DNA from: Syntrophomonas sp. DTU019
GTDB lineage: Bacteria; Bacillota; Syntrophomonadia; Syntrophomonadales; Syntrophomonadaceae
Length of the DNA: 64,000 bases
Direction: 5' to 3'
Assembly: GCA_913757435.1 (NCBI GenBank)
Contig: CAJYDM010000009.1
Span: 1 to 64,000 of the forward strand
Shown: piece by piece, positions 17,997 to 26,730 of the stretch
Layout: every line of letters starts with the position of its first letter
Numbering within the stretch: position 1 is the first letter of the stretch
The notes under the pieces: generated by a model
The model's input: only the letters and a program-made list of their open reading frames with translations
Databases searched by the model: none
Told to the model about the DNA's origin: nothing
Program-made: the position numbers and the translations under genes

Positions 17997-18043
17997 ATAC
18001 CTAGCAGTTCTATGTATAAATAATACCTAGCAGTACTAGGTAT
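17997..18043 (-). promoter_or_regulatory. Double palindromic operator of the PadR operon
   Basis: Two sites share the same layout. At 18023-18043: ATACCTAG, five bases, CTAGGTAT (perfect 8-bp arms). At 17997-18017: ATACCTAG, five bases, CTATGTAT (one mismatch). Centres are 26 bp apart, and both start with the same ATACCTAGCAGT half. The proximal copy ends 14 nt ahead of the padR start codon, as expected for autorepression by a PadR dimer pair. Confidence 0.75.
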
Positions 18044-18103
18044 GTCAACAAGAAATATATACAAATTTTATGTGCTTACACGGTCACCAAACACCATCCT
18101 GTT

Positions 18104-18181
18104 TCGCCTGCTCTCAGGAAGCATCATGGTAATCGAAGTGCATTCAGAAAGTCGCGCGTTCGATACGCGTCAGGTCCACCA
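18104..18181 (+). other. tRNA-like remnant with intact 3' half
   Basis: Positions 18154-18181 fold as a T-arm (GCGCG, loop TTCGATA, CGCGT) followed by a seven-base acceptor strand CAGGTCC and ACCA. At the right distance upstream, 18104-18110 (TCGCCTG) pairs with five of the seven acceptor bases, but no D-arm or anticodon arm can be formed. This is either a decayed tRNA or the tRNA 3' end carried by an integrated element (an att-like site). A terminator follows directly on the same strand. Confidence 0.55.
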
Positions 18182-18191
18182 TTTTAGAATG

Positions 18192-18222
18192 AACCGCAGA
18201 GCCCAAAAATCTGCGGTTTTTT
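18192..18222 (+). terminator. Terminator behind the tRNA-like remnant
   Basis: A perfect 9-bp stem AACCGCAGA/TCTGCGGTT with a nine-base loop is followed by TTTT. It faces right and fits a former tRNA transcript. Confidence 0.85.
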
Positions 18223-18230
18223 ATGCCATT

Positions 18231-18270
18231 AAGCAAGCCGCGAGATATCATAGCATCCCGCGGCTTGCTT
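18231..18270 (-). terminator. 12-bp hairpin after the SLH protein gene
   Basis: AAGCAAGCCGCG and CGCGGCTTGCTT enclose 16 bases and lie 16 nt beyond the stop codon of the leftward SLH gene. The stem is strong but no T-run follows on the minus strand, so termination may be partial. Confidence 0.55.
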
Positions 18271-18285
18271 GCTTATTATATGCTT

Positions 18286-21200
18286 TTACTTACCCAGCAG
18301 GTTATACAGCACCTGCGCCATTTCCGCTCTGGTGGTCGTGCTCGTCGGAGACAGTTTTCCGGCGTTGCCGCCGACCGTGCCGGTCTCAACCAGCAGTGTC
18401 AAGGCTTCCTTCGCCCAGGAGTCAATCTGCCCAGCATCACTGAAATCTGACAGTTCATTACCCGAATCGCCCTGGGGTAGCCGCCCGATGACCTTGAGGG
18501 CGTTGTATAGCAGGGTGAACATCTCCTGACGGGTAATCTCTTTACCCGGCGCGTACATGTTGTTGCCTACCCCCGCGGATATGCCGAGTCGTTTGGCCGC
18601 CGATAGATACCCGGTGTAGTAGGTATTGCCCGCGTCAGAGAAGTTATCGGCCGGACTCGTATCCGGTGCGATGCCGTAGGCTTTCATCAGCATCACAAGG
18701 AAGTCGCCGCGCGTTAAATGTGCGTCAGGGCTGAAATTGCCGCTGCCCGTGCCGCCAGTGATATCTCTGGCTGCGATGAAGGAGACCGCCTCGTAATACC
18801 ATACGCCGGATTTAACATCGTTGAAGCTCACCGGATTGTAGACCACCGCGTAGTCGCTGAAGTGGGTGACGTCAAACGTAACGGTGCCGGTCGCCGTGTC
18901 ATAGTGTCCGTTGGGCACGCAGACGAGATTGCCGCTGCCATCAATGTACCATATGACGATGCTTTCAGGGTTCAATAGTTCTTCGGCTGTCGGCGTGTAC
19001 GGTATTGATGCCGTAACCGGCGCATCGGGATCATTCCATGTGGTCTTTTTCTCGTCTGTGGTTACGGAAATCTCTATCAGCGGCCTGTCGCCGATTACCG
19101 CTATTGCCATTTCGGAAAGATCGGTCTTATCGCCCTGCGCGATGCTGATCTCCACATTTGAGCCTTCGCCCGCGATGTCAGAGAGCATATCTGCCGGAAG
19201 CATCAGACTGCCCGTATCCGTGTTGAAAATAAGAGTACCTTTCCCGTCGGGTGTAGAGAGGTAAGCGAAAGGTATGTCCAGAGTGTAACTGCTAACGCCT
19301 GGAATGGAGGGCATCGTGACGATCACGTTTCCTCCTGCGGAGATGGTATTGCCCTGCTGAGCGCCCATGTTGACGGCTGCGTTGCCTGTACCCGTATTAA
19401 CGGTGACCGGCAGGGTGGTATCCGCTCCGTTGTCCGTTTTGACGTCCGCGGTGTAGGTCGGCTTGGATGGAGTGCTGCTTGAACCGCCGCCGGAGCTGCT
19501 GGAGGACCGTGTCTGTACTGTGACGGTGGGACCGTTCGTGGTCCACTCGCCGTCAGCGTTGCCGGCTTGCACCTGGAACGTATAGCTGGTGGCAGGAGAA
19601 AGACCGGTGACCGTGCGGCTGGATACATCCCCTGCGACCGTGGCAATTTCCGCCCCATCCTGATAGAGTTTATAACCGGTGACCGCAGTAATGTCCGCTG
19701 CCACCGTCCACGTCAGAGTTGCACCGGTGCGGGTCACGTCGGAAGCGGTCAGGCTGCTCCCGGAAGGCCATGTGGGGGCGATCGCCTGCACGGTGACTGA
19801 AACCGTTGCGGTCGTTGAGGCCGTATCGTTGAAAACCACGATAATATCGGTTGTCCCAACGCCGAGTCCGGTGACGGTAACCGCACCCGGCGTGGTAACC
19901 TGAGTCTGGCTGACGGAGGCTATGCAGCCGTTAGTCACTGTAATGTCGGCGCTGGTTGCCATACTGGCTCCCTGTCCGAAAGCTATGGTAAAGCTTGCTG
20001 TGCTGCCTATGTCAACAGTCAGGGTGCCCGGCAATACAGAGGGGATAAGCGGCTCGACGCCAGTTGTAAAGCTGTGGGTGCTGTCGGCGGTCATCGTATT
20101 GCCCGCCACATCCTCTAAACCTTCGATTTTGACGGTATATGCCGTGCTGTAGGAAAGACCTGAGTATGGAATAGTGTAAACGGTATTGCCGGCAGACCAG
20201 GCTCCGCCGGACAGAGCCGAACCATAGGTTGTCCCGCCGTCATCGGAAAGATACACTGCGCCAGCCCCTGTGGTATCCATGGCCTCGCTGAACGTAATCA
20301 CAATATTGCCGCTTACAGGAGCGCTTGTGCCATTAGGCGTTACACCGGTGACGGCGGGAAGGGTGGTATCCGCCGTTGCCGGGAAGGTGATGGTTACTGT
20401 TCCCGAATCTGCTGCATTGGTTACGCTTGTTGCTCCTGTGTAGGTGAAGCTGTTTTGTGCTACACCAGTAAATGTATAGCCCGCCTTTGCCGACAGGGTT
20501 ACTTTAGCTGCATATACTGTTGATTCTGCAAAGCTCCCTGTTACTGCCGTTATTCCATCGGATTCATACCATGCTACCGTTCCGGTATACTGAGCCTGGT
20601 TTATTGCCGCTGTGCTTGGCGTTGCTCCCATTACTGGAGCTTGTACCAGTGAATCCAGTGCCAGCGCGTTTACTGTCGTTGCCCATGAAATTTTCTTAAT
20701 GGCATTGTTCCATTCGTCTGCAACGTAAATATTCCCGCTGCTGTCCACCGCTACAGCACGAGGACCACTGAAACCCGAACCAAGGGTGGTGATATTATTC
20801 CCGCTTGCGTCCATTCTCTTAATGGCATTGTTGCCACTGTCTGCAACGTAAATATACCCGCTGCTATCCACCGCTACACCCCAAGGTGAATTGAAGCCCG
20901 AACCAAGGGTAGTGATGTTATTACCGCTTGCGTCCATTCTCTTAATTACATTGTTATAAGTGTCTGCAACGTAAATATTCCCACTGTTGTCCACCGCTAC
21001 GCCAAAAGGCATAAAGAAGCCCGAACCAAGTTCAGTGATATTATTACCGTTTGCGTCCATTCTCTTGATGACATTGTTGTAAACGTCTGCAACGTAAATA
21101 TTCCCACTGCTATCCACCGCTATACTTTCAGGGTGATCAAAGCCCGAACCAAGGGTAGTGATATTATTCCCGCTTGCGTCCATTCTCTTAATGGCATTGT

Positions 21201-21510
21201 TTACAGGTTCTCCAACGTAAATATTCCTGCTGCTGTCCACCGCTATACCAAGAGGATAAGTGAAGCCCGAACCAAGAGTGGTAATATTATTCCCGCCTGC
21301 GTCCATTCTTTTAATGGCATAGTTATTAGAGTCTGCAACGTAAATATCCCCGCTGCTGTCCACCGCTACACCACAAGGGCCATTGAAGCTTGAACCAAGG
21401 GTAGTGACGATCCAGGCGTCTGCATAGGCGGGGGTCGCAGGCATTACCACAATTATTTGCATAATCAGGGCCGCAGCCAGCAAAAATGATACTAATTTTT
21501 TTCTCATCAT
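18286..21510 (-). CDS. NHL-repeat / Ig-like / FN3 surface protein with SLH anchor
   Basis: A 1074-residue secreted protein. A signal peptide ends near PAYADA (residue 30). Residues about 33-285 are six NHL beta-propeller repeats of about 41 residues, each with AVDSSGNIYVAD and NNxIKRMDASGNN. Then come an Ig-like region (NALALDSLVQAPVMGATPST), an SbsA-type Ig domain with ITFSEAMDTTGAGAVYL, a beta domain with PGTLTVDIGSTASFTIAFG, a fibronectin type III domain (about 590-685), a Ser/Gly linker, an uncharacterised beta domain, and three S-layer-homology repeats (about 895-1074) that bind pyruvylated wall polymer. The likely role is a wall-anchored adhesin or binding protein. It is followed upstream by a MalT-like regulator that may control it. 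Confidence 0.88.
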   Translation of the reverse strand: MMRKKLVSFLLAAALIMQIIVVMPATPAYADAWIVTTLGSSFNGPCGVAVDSSGDIYVADSNNYAIKRMDAGGNNITTLGSGFTYPLGIAVDSSRNIYVGEPVNNAIKRMDASGNNITTLGSGFDHPESIAVDSSGNIYVADVYNNVIKRMDANGNNITELGSGFFMPFGVAVDNSGNIYVADTYNNVIKRMDASGNNITTLGSGFNSPWGVAVDSSGYIYVADSGNNAIKRMDASGNNITTLGSGFSGPRAVAVDSSGNIYVADEWNNAIKKISWATTVNALALDSLVQAPVMGATPSTAAINQAQYTGTVAWYESDGITAVTGSFAESTVYAAKVTLSAKAGYTFTGVAQNSFTYTGATSVTNAADSGTVTITFPATADTTLPAVTGVTPNGTSAPVSGNIVITFSEAMDTTGAGAVYLSDDGGTTYGSALSGGAWSAGNTVYTIPYSGLSYSTAYTVKIEGLEDVAGNTMTADSTHSFTTGVEPLIPSVLPGTLTVDIGSTASFTIAFGQGASMATSADITVTNGCIASVSQTQVTTPGAVTVTGLGVGTTDIIVVFNDTASTTATVSVTVQAIAPTWPSGSSLTASDVTRTGATLTWTVAADITAVTGYKLYQDGAEIATVAGDVSSRTVTGLSPATSYTFQVQAGNADGEWTTNGPTVTVQTRSSSSSGGGSSSTPSKPTYTADVKTDNGADTTLPVTVNTGTGNAAVNMGAQQGNTISAGGNVIVTMPSIPGVSSYTLDIPFAYLSTPDGKGTLIFNTDTGSLMLPADMLSDIAGEGSNVEISIAQGDKTDLSEMAIAVIGDRPLIEISVTTDEKKTTWNDPDAPVTASIPYTPTAEELLNPESIVIWYIDGSGNLVCVPNGHYDTATGTVTFDVTHFSDYAVVYNPVSFNDVKSGVWYYEAVSFIAARDITGGTGSGNFSPDAHLTRGDFLVMLMKAYGIAPDTSPADNFSDAGNTYYTGYLSAAKRLGISAGVGNNMYAPGKEITRQEMFTLLYNALKVIGRLPQGDSGNELSDFSDAGQIDSWAKEALTLLVETGTVGGNAGKLSPTSTTTRAEMAQVLYNLLGK
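20690..21420 (-). repeat. Six near-identical 123-bp NHL-coding repeats
   Basis: Direct repeats within the SLH protein gene with a period of about 123 bp. Each carries the elements TCTGCAACGTAAATA, CTATCCACCGCTA and GAACCAAGGGTAGTGAT with few changes. The near identity at DNA level points to recent tandem amplification or gene conversion. Confidence 0.85.
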
Positions 21511-21546
21511 AAGTACTCACCTTTCTCTGTTTTTTCCGGATATCAA

Positions 21547-21804
21547 TTATCCGCGTATGGTGAACAGCATGTTGTCCACCGTCAGGCGCAGGGGCATGAT
21601 GCTTTTTTCGTCCGGGACCGGCTCAGGCCAGCATATAGCCTTTTCCTCCAGCGTGATGTCTTTGAAGCGGCTTAAATCTTCCAGACTGCTGAAAGGTATG
21701 GTCTTTACTATATCGCGCATATTGAAGATGATCTTGTTACCGTGCTCGAATTCCACCAGCAGGGTATAATCATCATTGGGCGTGACCTTGAGTATTTTAC
21801 TCAT
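21547..21804 (-). CDS. DUF2442 domain protein
   Basis: An 85-residue protein matching the DUF2442 family along its whole length: KVTPNDDYTLLVEFEHGN, FNMRDIVKTIPFSSLED, RFKDITLEEKAICWPE. The family is often encoded beside a DUF4160 protein in toxin-antitoxin-like pairs. No such partner is present here, so it stands alone between the SLH gene and the LuxR-type regulator. AGGAGGG is upstream of the ATG. Function unknown. Confidence 0.82.
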   Translation of the reverse strand: MSKILKVTPNDDYTLLVEFEHGNKIIFNMRDIVKTIPFSSLEDLSRFKDITLEEKAICWPEPVPDEKSIMPLRLTVDNMLFTIRG

Positions 21805-21979
21805 CGAGTGAAACCCTCCTTCCTATTTGGAGTACATTTCGGGTATTCGCCGCTCCTTGCCATCCATGGCACCGCGGCATACTTCCCATCCGTGGGAATA
21901 AAAAATCCCCCATATTAAGAAGTATGGAGGATGATTTTTGATTCCAGTATCTACCGAACGGTATATTTTGCACGGAAAA

Positions 21980-24451
21980 TTATATAAGCTTCAGCTTTTG
22001 CGCCTTTTTCACCGCTGCCGTCCTGCCGCTGACCTCCAGTTTCAGGTAGATATTATGCAGATGGGTCTGCACGGTGCCGGCGGCAACATAAAGTTTTTCG
22101 GCAATCTCATTCCTCTTGAAGCCTTCCGCGGCCAGAGTGAGGATTTCAAGCTCTCTAGCCGACAGGGAAGCCGTGCTCCGGGCGGAGTGTTTCAGGCTCT
22201 CCATATACTGCCCGCAGGCGGAAAGTACCTCCTTTAGGTATGCGTCCCGTGAATCAGCATGGGCAAGGTGCCTGACCATGTCTATGACGGCGGGCGCATA
22301 CTCGGAGAAGAGCAGGATGATGTGATCCTCCCGCGCCATGTTGAGGGCTTTCCGCAGAGCGGTGCAGCCTTGCTCCATGCCGTAAAGATGATATTGCGCC
22401 GCCGCCCTGAAAATCTGATTGTGCAGAAGGCCGAGTTGGTTGTGGCAAATCGCGAAATAGCGAGCAAATTCATCAGTGAGTATTTCGAGCTTGATGTAAT
22501 TCTTGGTGAGCAAAAGCGCCTTGCCGTAGACGATATAGTTGAAACCCAGGCCCTGGTAATAAAAATACGCGGGGGACATATCTCCGGTTTGCAGCCACAG
22601 GGGGATGCTTTCAAGGCGGTTGAGGCAGCCGTAAACGTATCCTTCCACGATCTCAAGCCCGGTGTTGTAATAGATGTTGTTCGCTCGCGTCACATCCTGC
22701 CTGAGCTTCCGCAGAAACTCCAATGCTTCATCGACCTTCCCCTGATAGAGATACAGCCTGATCAAAGCATGATAAGCGCAGATCATAAGACCGACCTGTT
22801 CCTTGGTCTGCGCTTTGTAAATGGCTTTGAAGGCATTGAGCTCCGCCGCCTGCCAGTCACCGGTTTCCAGCGCGTATTCGGCCAGAGCCACATAGTCGCA
22901 GCCGGTGCCGCAGCCGTCGGCCAGCTCGGCAAAAATCGGAAAATCCGATGCCATCAGCTCCATGAGCTCTTTGAGGCTGCCCGGCTCCCTGTAACAGGTA
23001 TAGAGAAAATGGGGAGAACCCAAGGTGAACTCGGCCTCCCGCTTTTGCAGGCAGGAAATATCCCCATTAAGCAGGCGCTGTGCCTCCTTCAGGCAAGCGG
23101 CCATTTTCTTGGCGTCGTTGAACACGGCAAAAATCCGGGTAAGATAAATTTCCGCGAGGACGCGGTCTCTGCCGTGGGGGATGGGGCCTTGGGCTTGCTC
23201 GCAAGCCTCCTGAAGTTCATTTAAGCACCTCACGCCATCCTGAAAAGAGCCGGGATCGCCGCTTGTCAAAATGATGGCGATATACTGCAAATAAGCCAGT
23301 GGATATTTAAGCAGCATCTCGCGGGGCAAGGCGGCGAACAAGTCTAAAACGCCGTCAAAAGTGGCAGCATCGCTGGTGACGGTATCCTCATTGTCCAGCA
23401 GCGCGAGGATGCGTTCCGTCTCACCCCCGCGGCAGAGATAGCCGTATGCGGTTCTATATTCCCTTCGCGCCAGGTGCCATTCGCCAAGCCGCCGATAGAG
23501 CATGGCATATTCTTCGGCATCCTTCTGCTTGCCCCGCAGGAAGTCCAGCAGCACGGCGTGGATTTTATAGACCCCCGTTGCCTCGTCGAAGGTAACAAAT
23601 GCGTTTTCGCGACGCAACTTTTTAAGGGTCTCCTCTGATTCTTCTTCCTGCGTTACAAACCCAGCCTGCTCCGCCGTGAAGCCGTCCATCACAGAGAGAC
23701 GCAGTAAAAACCTTTGGATGCCCTCGTCATATGCGTTATAGAGCACCTTCTCCACCAGCTCGTTGATAGCGCCGTTTCGGCCTATGGGGATACCCCTCTC
23801 CATACCGAGCATGATAAGATAAATCAATGAAATCCAGCCGCCCGTGTAATCGGTGATTTTTCCTATCCCGCTCTCGCCGGCCGTGAAGCCCATCAGGGCG
23901 CAATAGTCCCGAATTTCACTTTCGGTAAAGCGCAGCGTATTTTGCGGCACGACATTGCACAGCCCTTTTACGGAAAGCTCGGTGATATCCAGATTTGTCG
24001 TATCACGGGTCAAGATGACAATGTGAAAATCGTCTGGCATTTCCATTACAAAGCGCCTGAAAAGCGCGGTCACCCGCATGCTTCTTGTAAGGTGGAAGTC
24101 GTCGATGACAAGAACAGTATTGGGTTTGTAATCCATCTCATTGAGGATGGAAATAATCGCTGCTGTCTGTGGTGTATCGGAAGGAACACCGAGCTTTTGG
24201 AGGCTGATCGCCGCTGCCTCGTCAAATTTACCGATTTCGGCCGCAAGCCTTTCCCAAAACCACGACACCGTGTCATCTTCGGATAAAAAGGAAGTCCATA
24301 TGACGGGAGTGCCTTTTAAAGCAAGGAATTCACGCACTGCCGTGGTTTTCCCATAACCGATGGGAGCCTCCACGATGGTAATTGGATAATCAAAGATACT
24401 CTCCAAAGCGCGGTTGACGCGCTCTCGTTTGAGGGCTTTGAGCTTTTTCAT
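21980..24451 (-). CDS. MalT-like STAND regulator with LuxR HTH
   Basis: An 823-residue protein. An N-terminal NTPase of the STAND class has Walker A EAPIGYGKTTAV (about residue 34), Walker B TVLVIDDFHLTRS (about 115) and a sensor-like ILTRDTTN. A long alpha-helical TPR-type region follows (about 330-740). The C-terminus is a LuxR HTH (about 760-823) with LSARELEILTLAAEGFKRNEIAEKL and GTVQTHLHNIYLKLEVSGR. In MalT, ATP and an inducer bound by the repeats drive oligomerisation and activation; the inducer here is unknown. GAGGAGG is upstream of the ATG. Position next to a large SLH protein gene, mirrored at 32.6 kb, suggests that it regulates surface-protein genes. Confidence 0.88.
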   Translation of the reverse strand: MKKLKALKRERVNRALESIFDYPITIVEAPIGYGKTTAVREFLALKGTPVIWTSFLSEDDTVSWFWERLAAEIGKFDEAAAISLQKLGVPSDTPQTAAIISILNEMDYKPNTVLVIDDFHLTRSMRVTALFRRFVMEMPDDFHIVILTRDTTNLDITELSVKGLCNVVPQNTLRFTESEIRDYCALMGFTAGESGIGKITDYTGGWISLIYLIMLGMERGIPIGRNGAINELVEKVLYNAYDEGIQRFLLRLSVMDGFTAEQAGFVTQEEESEETLKKLRRENAFVTFDEATGVYKIHAVLLDFLRGKQKDAEEYAMLYRRLGEWHLARREYRTAYGYLCRGGETERILALLDNEDTVTSDAATFDGVLDLFAALPREMLLKYPLAYLQYIAIILTSGDPGSFQDGVRCLNELQEACEQAQGPIPHGRDRVLAEIYLTRIFAVFNDAKKMAACLKEAQRLLNGDISCLQKREAEFTLGSPHFLYTCYREPGSLKELMELMASDFPIFAELADGCGTGCDYVALAEYALETGDWQAAELNAFKAIYKAQTKEQVGLMICAYHALIRLYLYQGKVDEALEFLRKLRQDVTRANNIYYNTGLEIVEGYVYGCLNRLESIPLWLQTGDMSPAYFYYQGLGFNYIVYGKALLLTKNYIKLEILTDEFARYFAICHNQLGLLHNQIFRAAAQYHLYGMEQGCTALRKALNMAREDHIILLFSEYAPAVIDMVRHLAHADSRDAYLKEVLSACGQYMESLKHSARSTASLSARELEILTLAAEGFKRNEIAEKLYVAAGTVQTHLHNIYLKLEVSGRTAAVKKAQKLKLI

Positions 24452-24631
24452 TGGTGTTCCTCCTCTCTGCGGGAGTTTGGGTTGGTAAATATACTCGTCC
24501 GAAATGTTAAAAACTTGATGTCGTCAGTATACAACAATTTTTTTATAATCTTCAAGAAACGAAGCAAGTATAAGAAAACAGAAGTAATCACCGATAAATT
24601 GATAGCTATTCGCAGAAATTGATGGTATTGT

Positions 24632-24979
24632 ATGTCGTTGAAGGAGGCAACCATCCTGACCAATCCAACCTATCTCAGGAAGATTGTCAGCGGGAGGCGA
24701 CGGGTAAAATCCTTCAAGGAGAAGGAAATCCTGTTCGATGTGAGCCGCAGAGTAAAAGCCTCCGCAAAGATGTACAGGCATCTTATACACCGGCTGAAGC
24801 AGGAAACGTCGGGTATGCTGAGGAAACAGGAGCAGCTGGCAGAAAAGGAACTTGCCCAGATGACGGCGCGAATCGACGAGCTGGAGGTTATCATCGGCAG
24901 GCTCTATGAGGACAGCGCCCTCGGCAGAATTACGGCAGTGATATTTTTTGGTGGGTTCCTTGATAACGGCTGTAGGTGA
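24632..24979 (+). pseudogene. C-terminal remnant of a large serine recombinase
   Basis: The translated segment contains ILFDVSRRVKASAKMYRHLI followed by a coiled coil and ARIDELEVIIGRLYEDSALGRI. That is the characteristic stretch near the C-terminus of TnpX/Tn4451-type large serine recombinases (usual form RIxELDxLIxRLYEDNxxGxIsdxrF). The match breaks right after 'GRI' near 24930, where the 3' end of the next gene begins. The catalytic resolvase domain is absent. It is therefore a fossil of an integrated element, not a functional gene. Confidence 0.7.
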
Positions 24980-25778
24980 GCTTAAAGACTAGGTAGCAAC
25001 CTATGGTTACAAGCAGTATATCTATAGTGATTCTTAACAAAACATCGATCAAAAACCCGGTAAACAAAAGCGGCATAAAAATAAGAAACACAGCCCAGTT
25101 GATTCCAAAAATACAAAATCCAAATACTGCCACATTGCGTTTTAAAGACGTAGTTTGGGCAGCTTGCCCCAAAAGAATATAAACCATTCCTATACCGGCA
25201 CCCATAAGCAGAGTCCATAGGAATGTATATAATGGGCTGGTTTGCAGTCCTGACTGAATTGCTCCCGTGAAATATGCCAAATACCTGCCCATGACAAAAA
25301 TCGCTGAGAATACACCTATAGCCAACAGTTTTTGCTTAATAGTAAACCGCACTGACTTATTATGTTGGCCTTTCTTTAATACAAACCAGCCCAATAAAGC
25401 TCCCATTACTAGAACAGGTACCGCATCACTGAGGCCAACTACAAACTCATTTATCAATGCATGTCCGAATAAGGGAACCCCCTCCAGCATCGCAAACAGC
25501 CACAGCAACGCAATTGCCAACCCATATCTCAACCCTTTATTAAGCCCGCTTCCGGGAATACTGTTCTGGAAGCGACAAAGCACTCCAGCTGCACAGGAAA
25601 ACGCCAAAAGCGCCCAAAGAATAGCGGTAAGCTCTGTTCCCAACCACATCCCCAATACAGTGTATTGCGCTGTCCCAGGCGTAGTGCTGTATGCGCTTGT
25701 TACTATGTGAAGAATAATATCCAACAGAACACAAGCCAATATTATGGCCATAAATTTGATGGGCGGATTAATTTTCAT
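24930..25778 (-). CDS. Multi-pass membrane protein, unknown function
   Basis: A 282-residue protein with about eight hydrophobic segments (for example MAIILACVLLDIILHIV, GLAIALLWLFAMLEGVPLFG, VLVMGALLGWFVL, KLLAIGVFSAIFVMGRYL, the LLMGAGIGMVYILLGQ region, and a C-terminal pair). No catalytic motif, ligand-binding signature or known family is recognised. GGAGGAG is 9 nt upstream of the ATG. The gene stands alone, and its 3' end overlaps the recombinase remnant on the other strand. Confidence 0.65.
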   Translation of the reverse strand: MKINPPIKFMAIILACVLLDIILHIVTSAYSTTPGTAQYTVLGMWLGTELTAILWALLAFSCAAGVLCRFQNSIPGSGLNKGLRYGLAIALLWLFAMLEGVPLFGHALINEFVVGLSDAVPVLVMGALLGWFVLKKGQHNKSVRFTIKQKLLAIGVFSAIFVMGRYLAYFTGAIQSGLQTSPLYTFLWTLLMGAGIGMVYILLGQAAQTTSLKRNVAVFGFCIFGINWAVFLIFMPLLFTGFLIDVLLRITIDILLVTIGCYLVFKLTYSRYQGTHQKISLP

Positions 25779-26225
25779 AGGTCATGTCTCCTCCCTATAG
25801 GATGCGCTGGCATAGATCAAGGCACCAATCAGCGCTAATCAAAGCATCGGCTTCCCCTGTTGACAGGTGTTGACCCACCTGCGAACAGTCGCCTAGGTAT
25901 CGGTACCACAACTTTACCCAGCTGGAGGTGTGTAAATATAAGATCAAGCTAAAGGATATTATTGGTTATTATTATACTCTAAGGCAGGTAAAAAATCCCT
26001 TTTTACTTATATCATCGCCTGCTTCCCTAAAGGCTAAAGGGCTCTTACCGGCCTGGCCTTAATATATCCATATGACCAATTGCCGGGGCTTTTTGGTCTG
26101 TTTGTTATCAAGGGCGGAGATAGGCTTTTCACTCAGGAAATCAATCCCGATCAAAGCTTTATTTTACCGAGCCTAGCCGCTTTGATCATACAGGCAAAAG
26201 AAAACCGTCCCCCGCTTCCCTACCA
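25779..26225. other. Intergenic stretch with two hairpins
   Basis: No gene is seen. A 9-bp inverted repeat GATCAAAGC (26149-26157) / GCTTTGATC (26179-26187) lies 39 nt past the ACP-like stop codon and may end that transcript. A small GTAAAAA/TTTTTAC hairpin is at 25988-26006. The promoter of the membrane gene must also be here, but I could not fix it. Confidence 0.4.
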
Positions 26226-26471
26226 TCACCGTTCCGAGCGAGTCCTTTCCACATGTTCCACTACATCATTTACGGTTGTGAAGGTGTGCACATCTTCATC
26301 ATGAATGGTGATTTTGAATTTCTTCTCACATTCTATTACCAATTTGGCCACGTCAATGGCCATGATCCCGTTACCAGTTGTTAATGCTGTGTCTAGCCCG
26401 ATGTCTTCAGGGTCCCTGTCAATAATTTCTGACAAAATTTCTGCTACCTTTTTAAAGATCAATTCCGTCAC
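26226..26471 (-). CDS. Acyl-carrier-protein-like protein without the phosphopantetheine serine
   Basis: An 81-residue protein from the GTG at 26471, chosen because AGGAGG lies 9 nt upstream. The fold pattern is that of an acyl carrier protein: FKKVAEILSEIIDRDPEDI, then the helix-II region, then VIECEKKFKITIHDEDVHTF and TVNDVVEHVE. In ordinary ACPs helix II opens with D-S-L, whose Ser carries the 4'-phosphopantetheine arm. Here the aligned residues are GIMAIDVAKL, with Met-Ala-Ile in place of Asp-Ser-Leu. It therefore cannot be converted to holo-ACP in the usual way. It could be a protein-interaction or regulatory domain. No fatty-acid or polyketide gene is nearby. Confidence 0.7.
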   Translation of the reverse strand: MTELIFKKVAEILSEIIDRDPEDIGLDTALTTGNGIMAIDVAKLVIECEKKFKITIHDEDVHTFTTVNDVVEHVERTRSER

Positions 26472-26730
26472 ACCAAATCGCCTCCTTATAAAAACCAGGC
26501 TGAAATTGTCGGTACCACGCGTTTTCAACGCTTTCCTTTGCCAATACGGAGATCATCACCAGGCGGCTTGTTGACGACAACCGATCCGTATTGGTTATAT
26601 CTAGTAAAAATGGATGCTGGTCAGCATTCTCAAATAGAGGCGGACCGCTGAAATCACTGCAAACTGGAACACCGAGCTGAAATCGCAATAAGCTGTAATT
26701 GCAATAAGCTGGAATCAAAGCAAGTAAAAA

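Noticed and set aside
18104-18181. Functional tRNA gene
   Set aside because: Only five of seven acceptor pairs form; D-arm and anticodon arm cannot be drawn.
22259-23224. 321-residue plus-strand frame opposite the MalT-like regulator
   Set aside because: Antisense shadow; the minus strand carries clear Walker and LuxR motifs.
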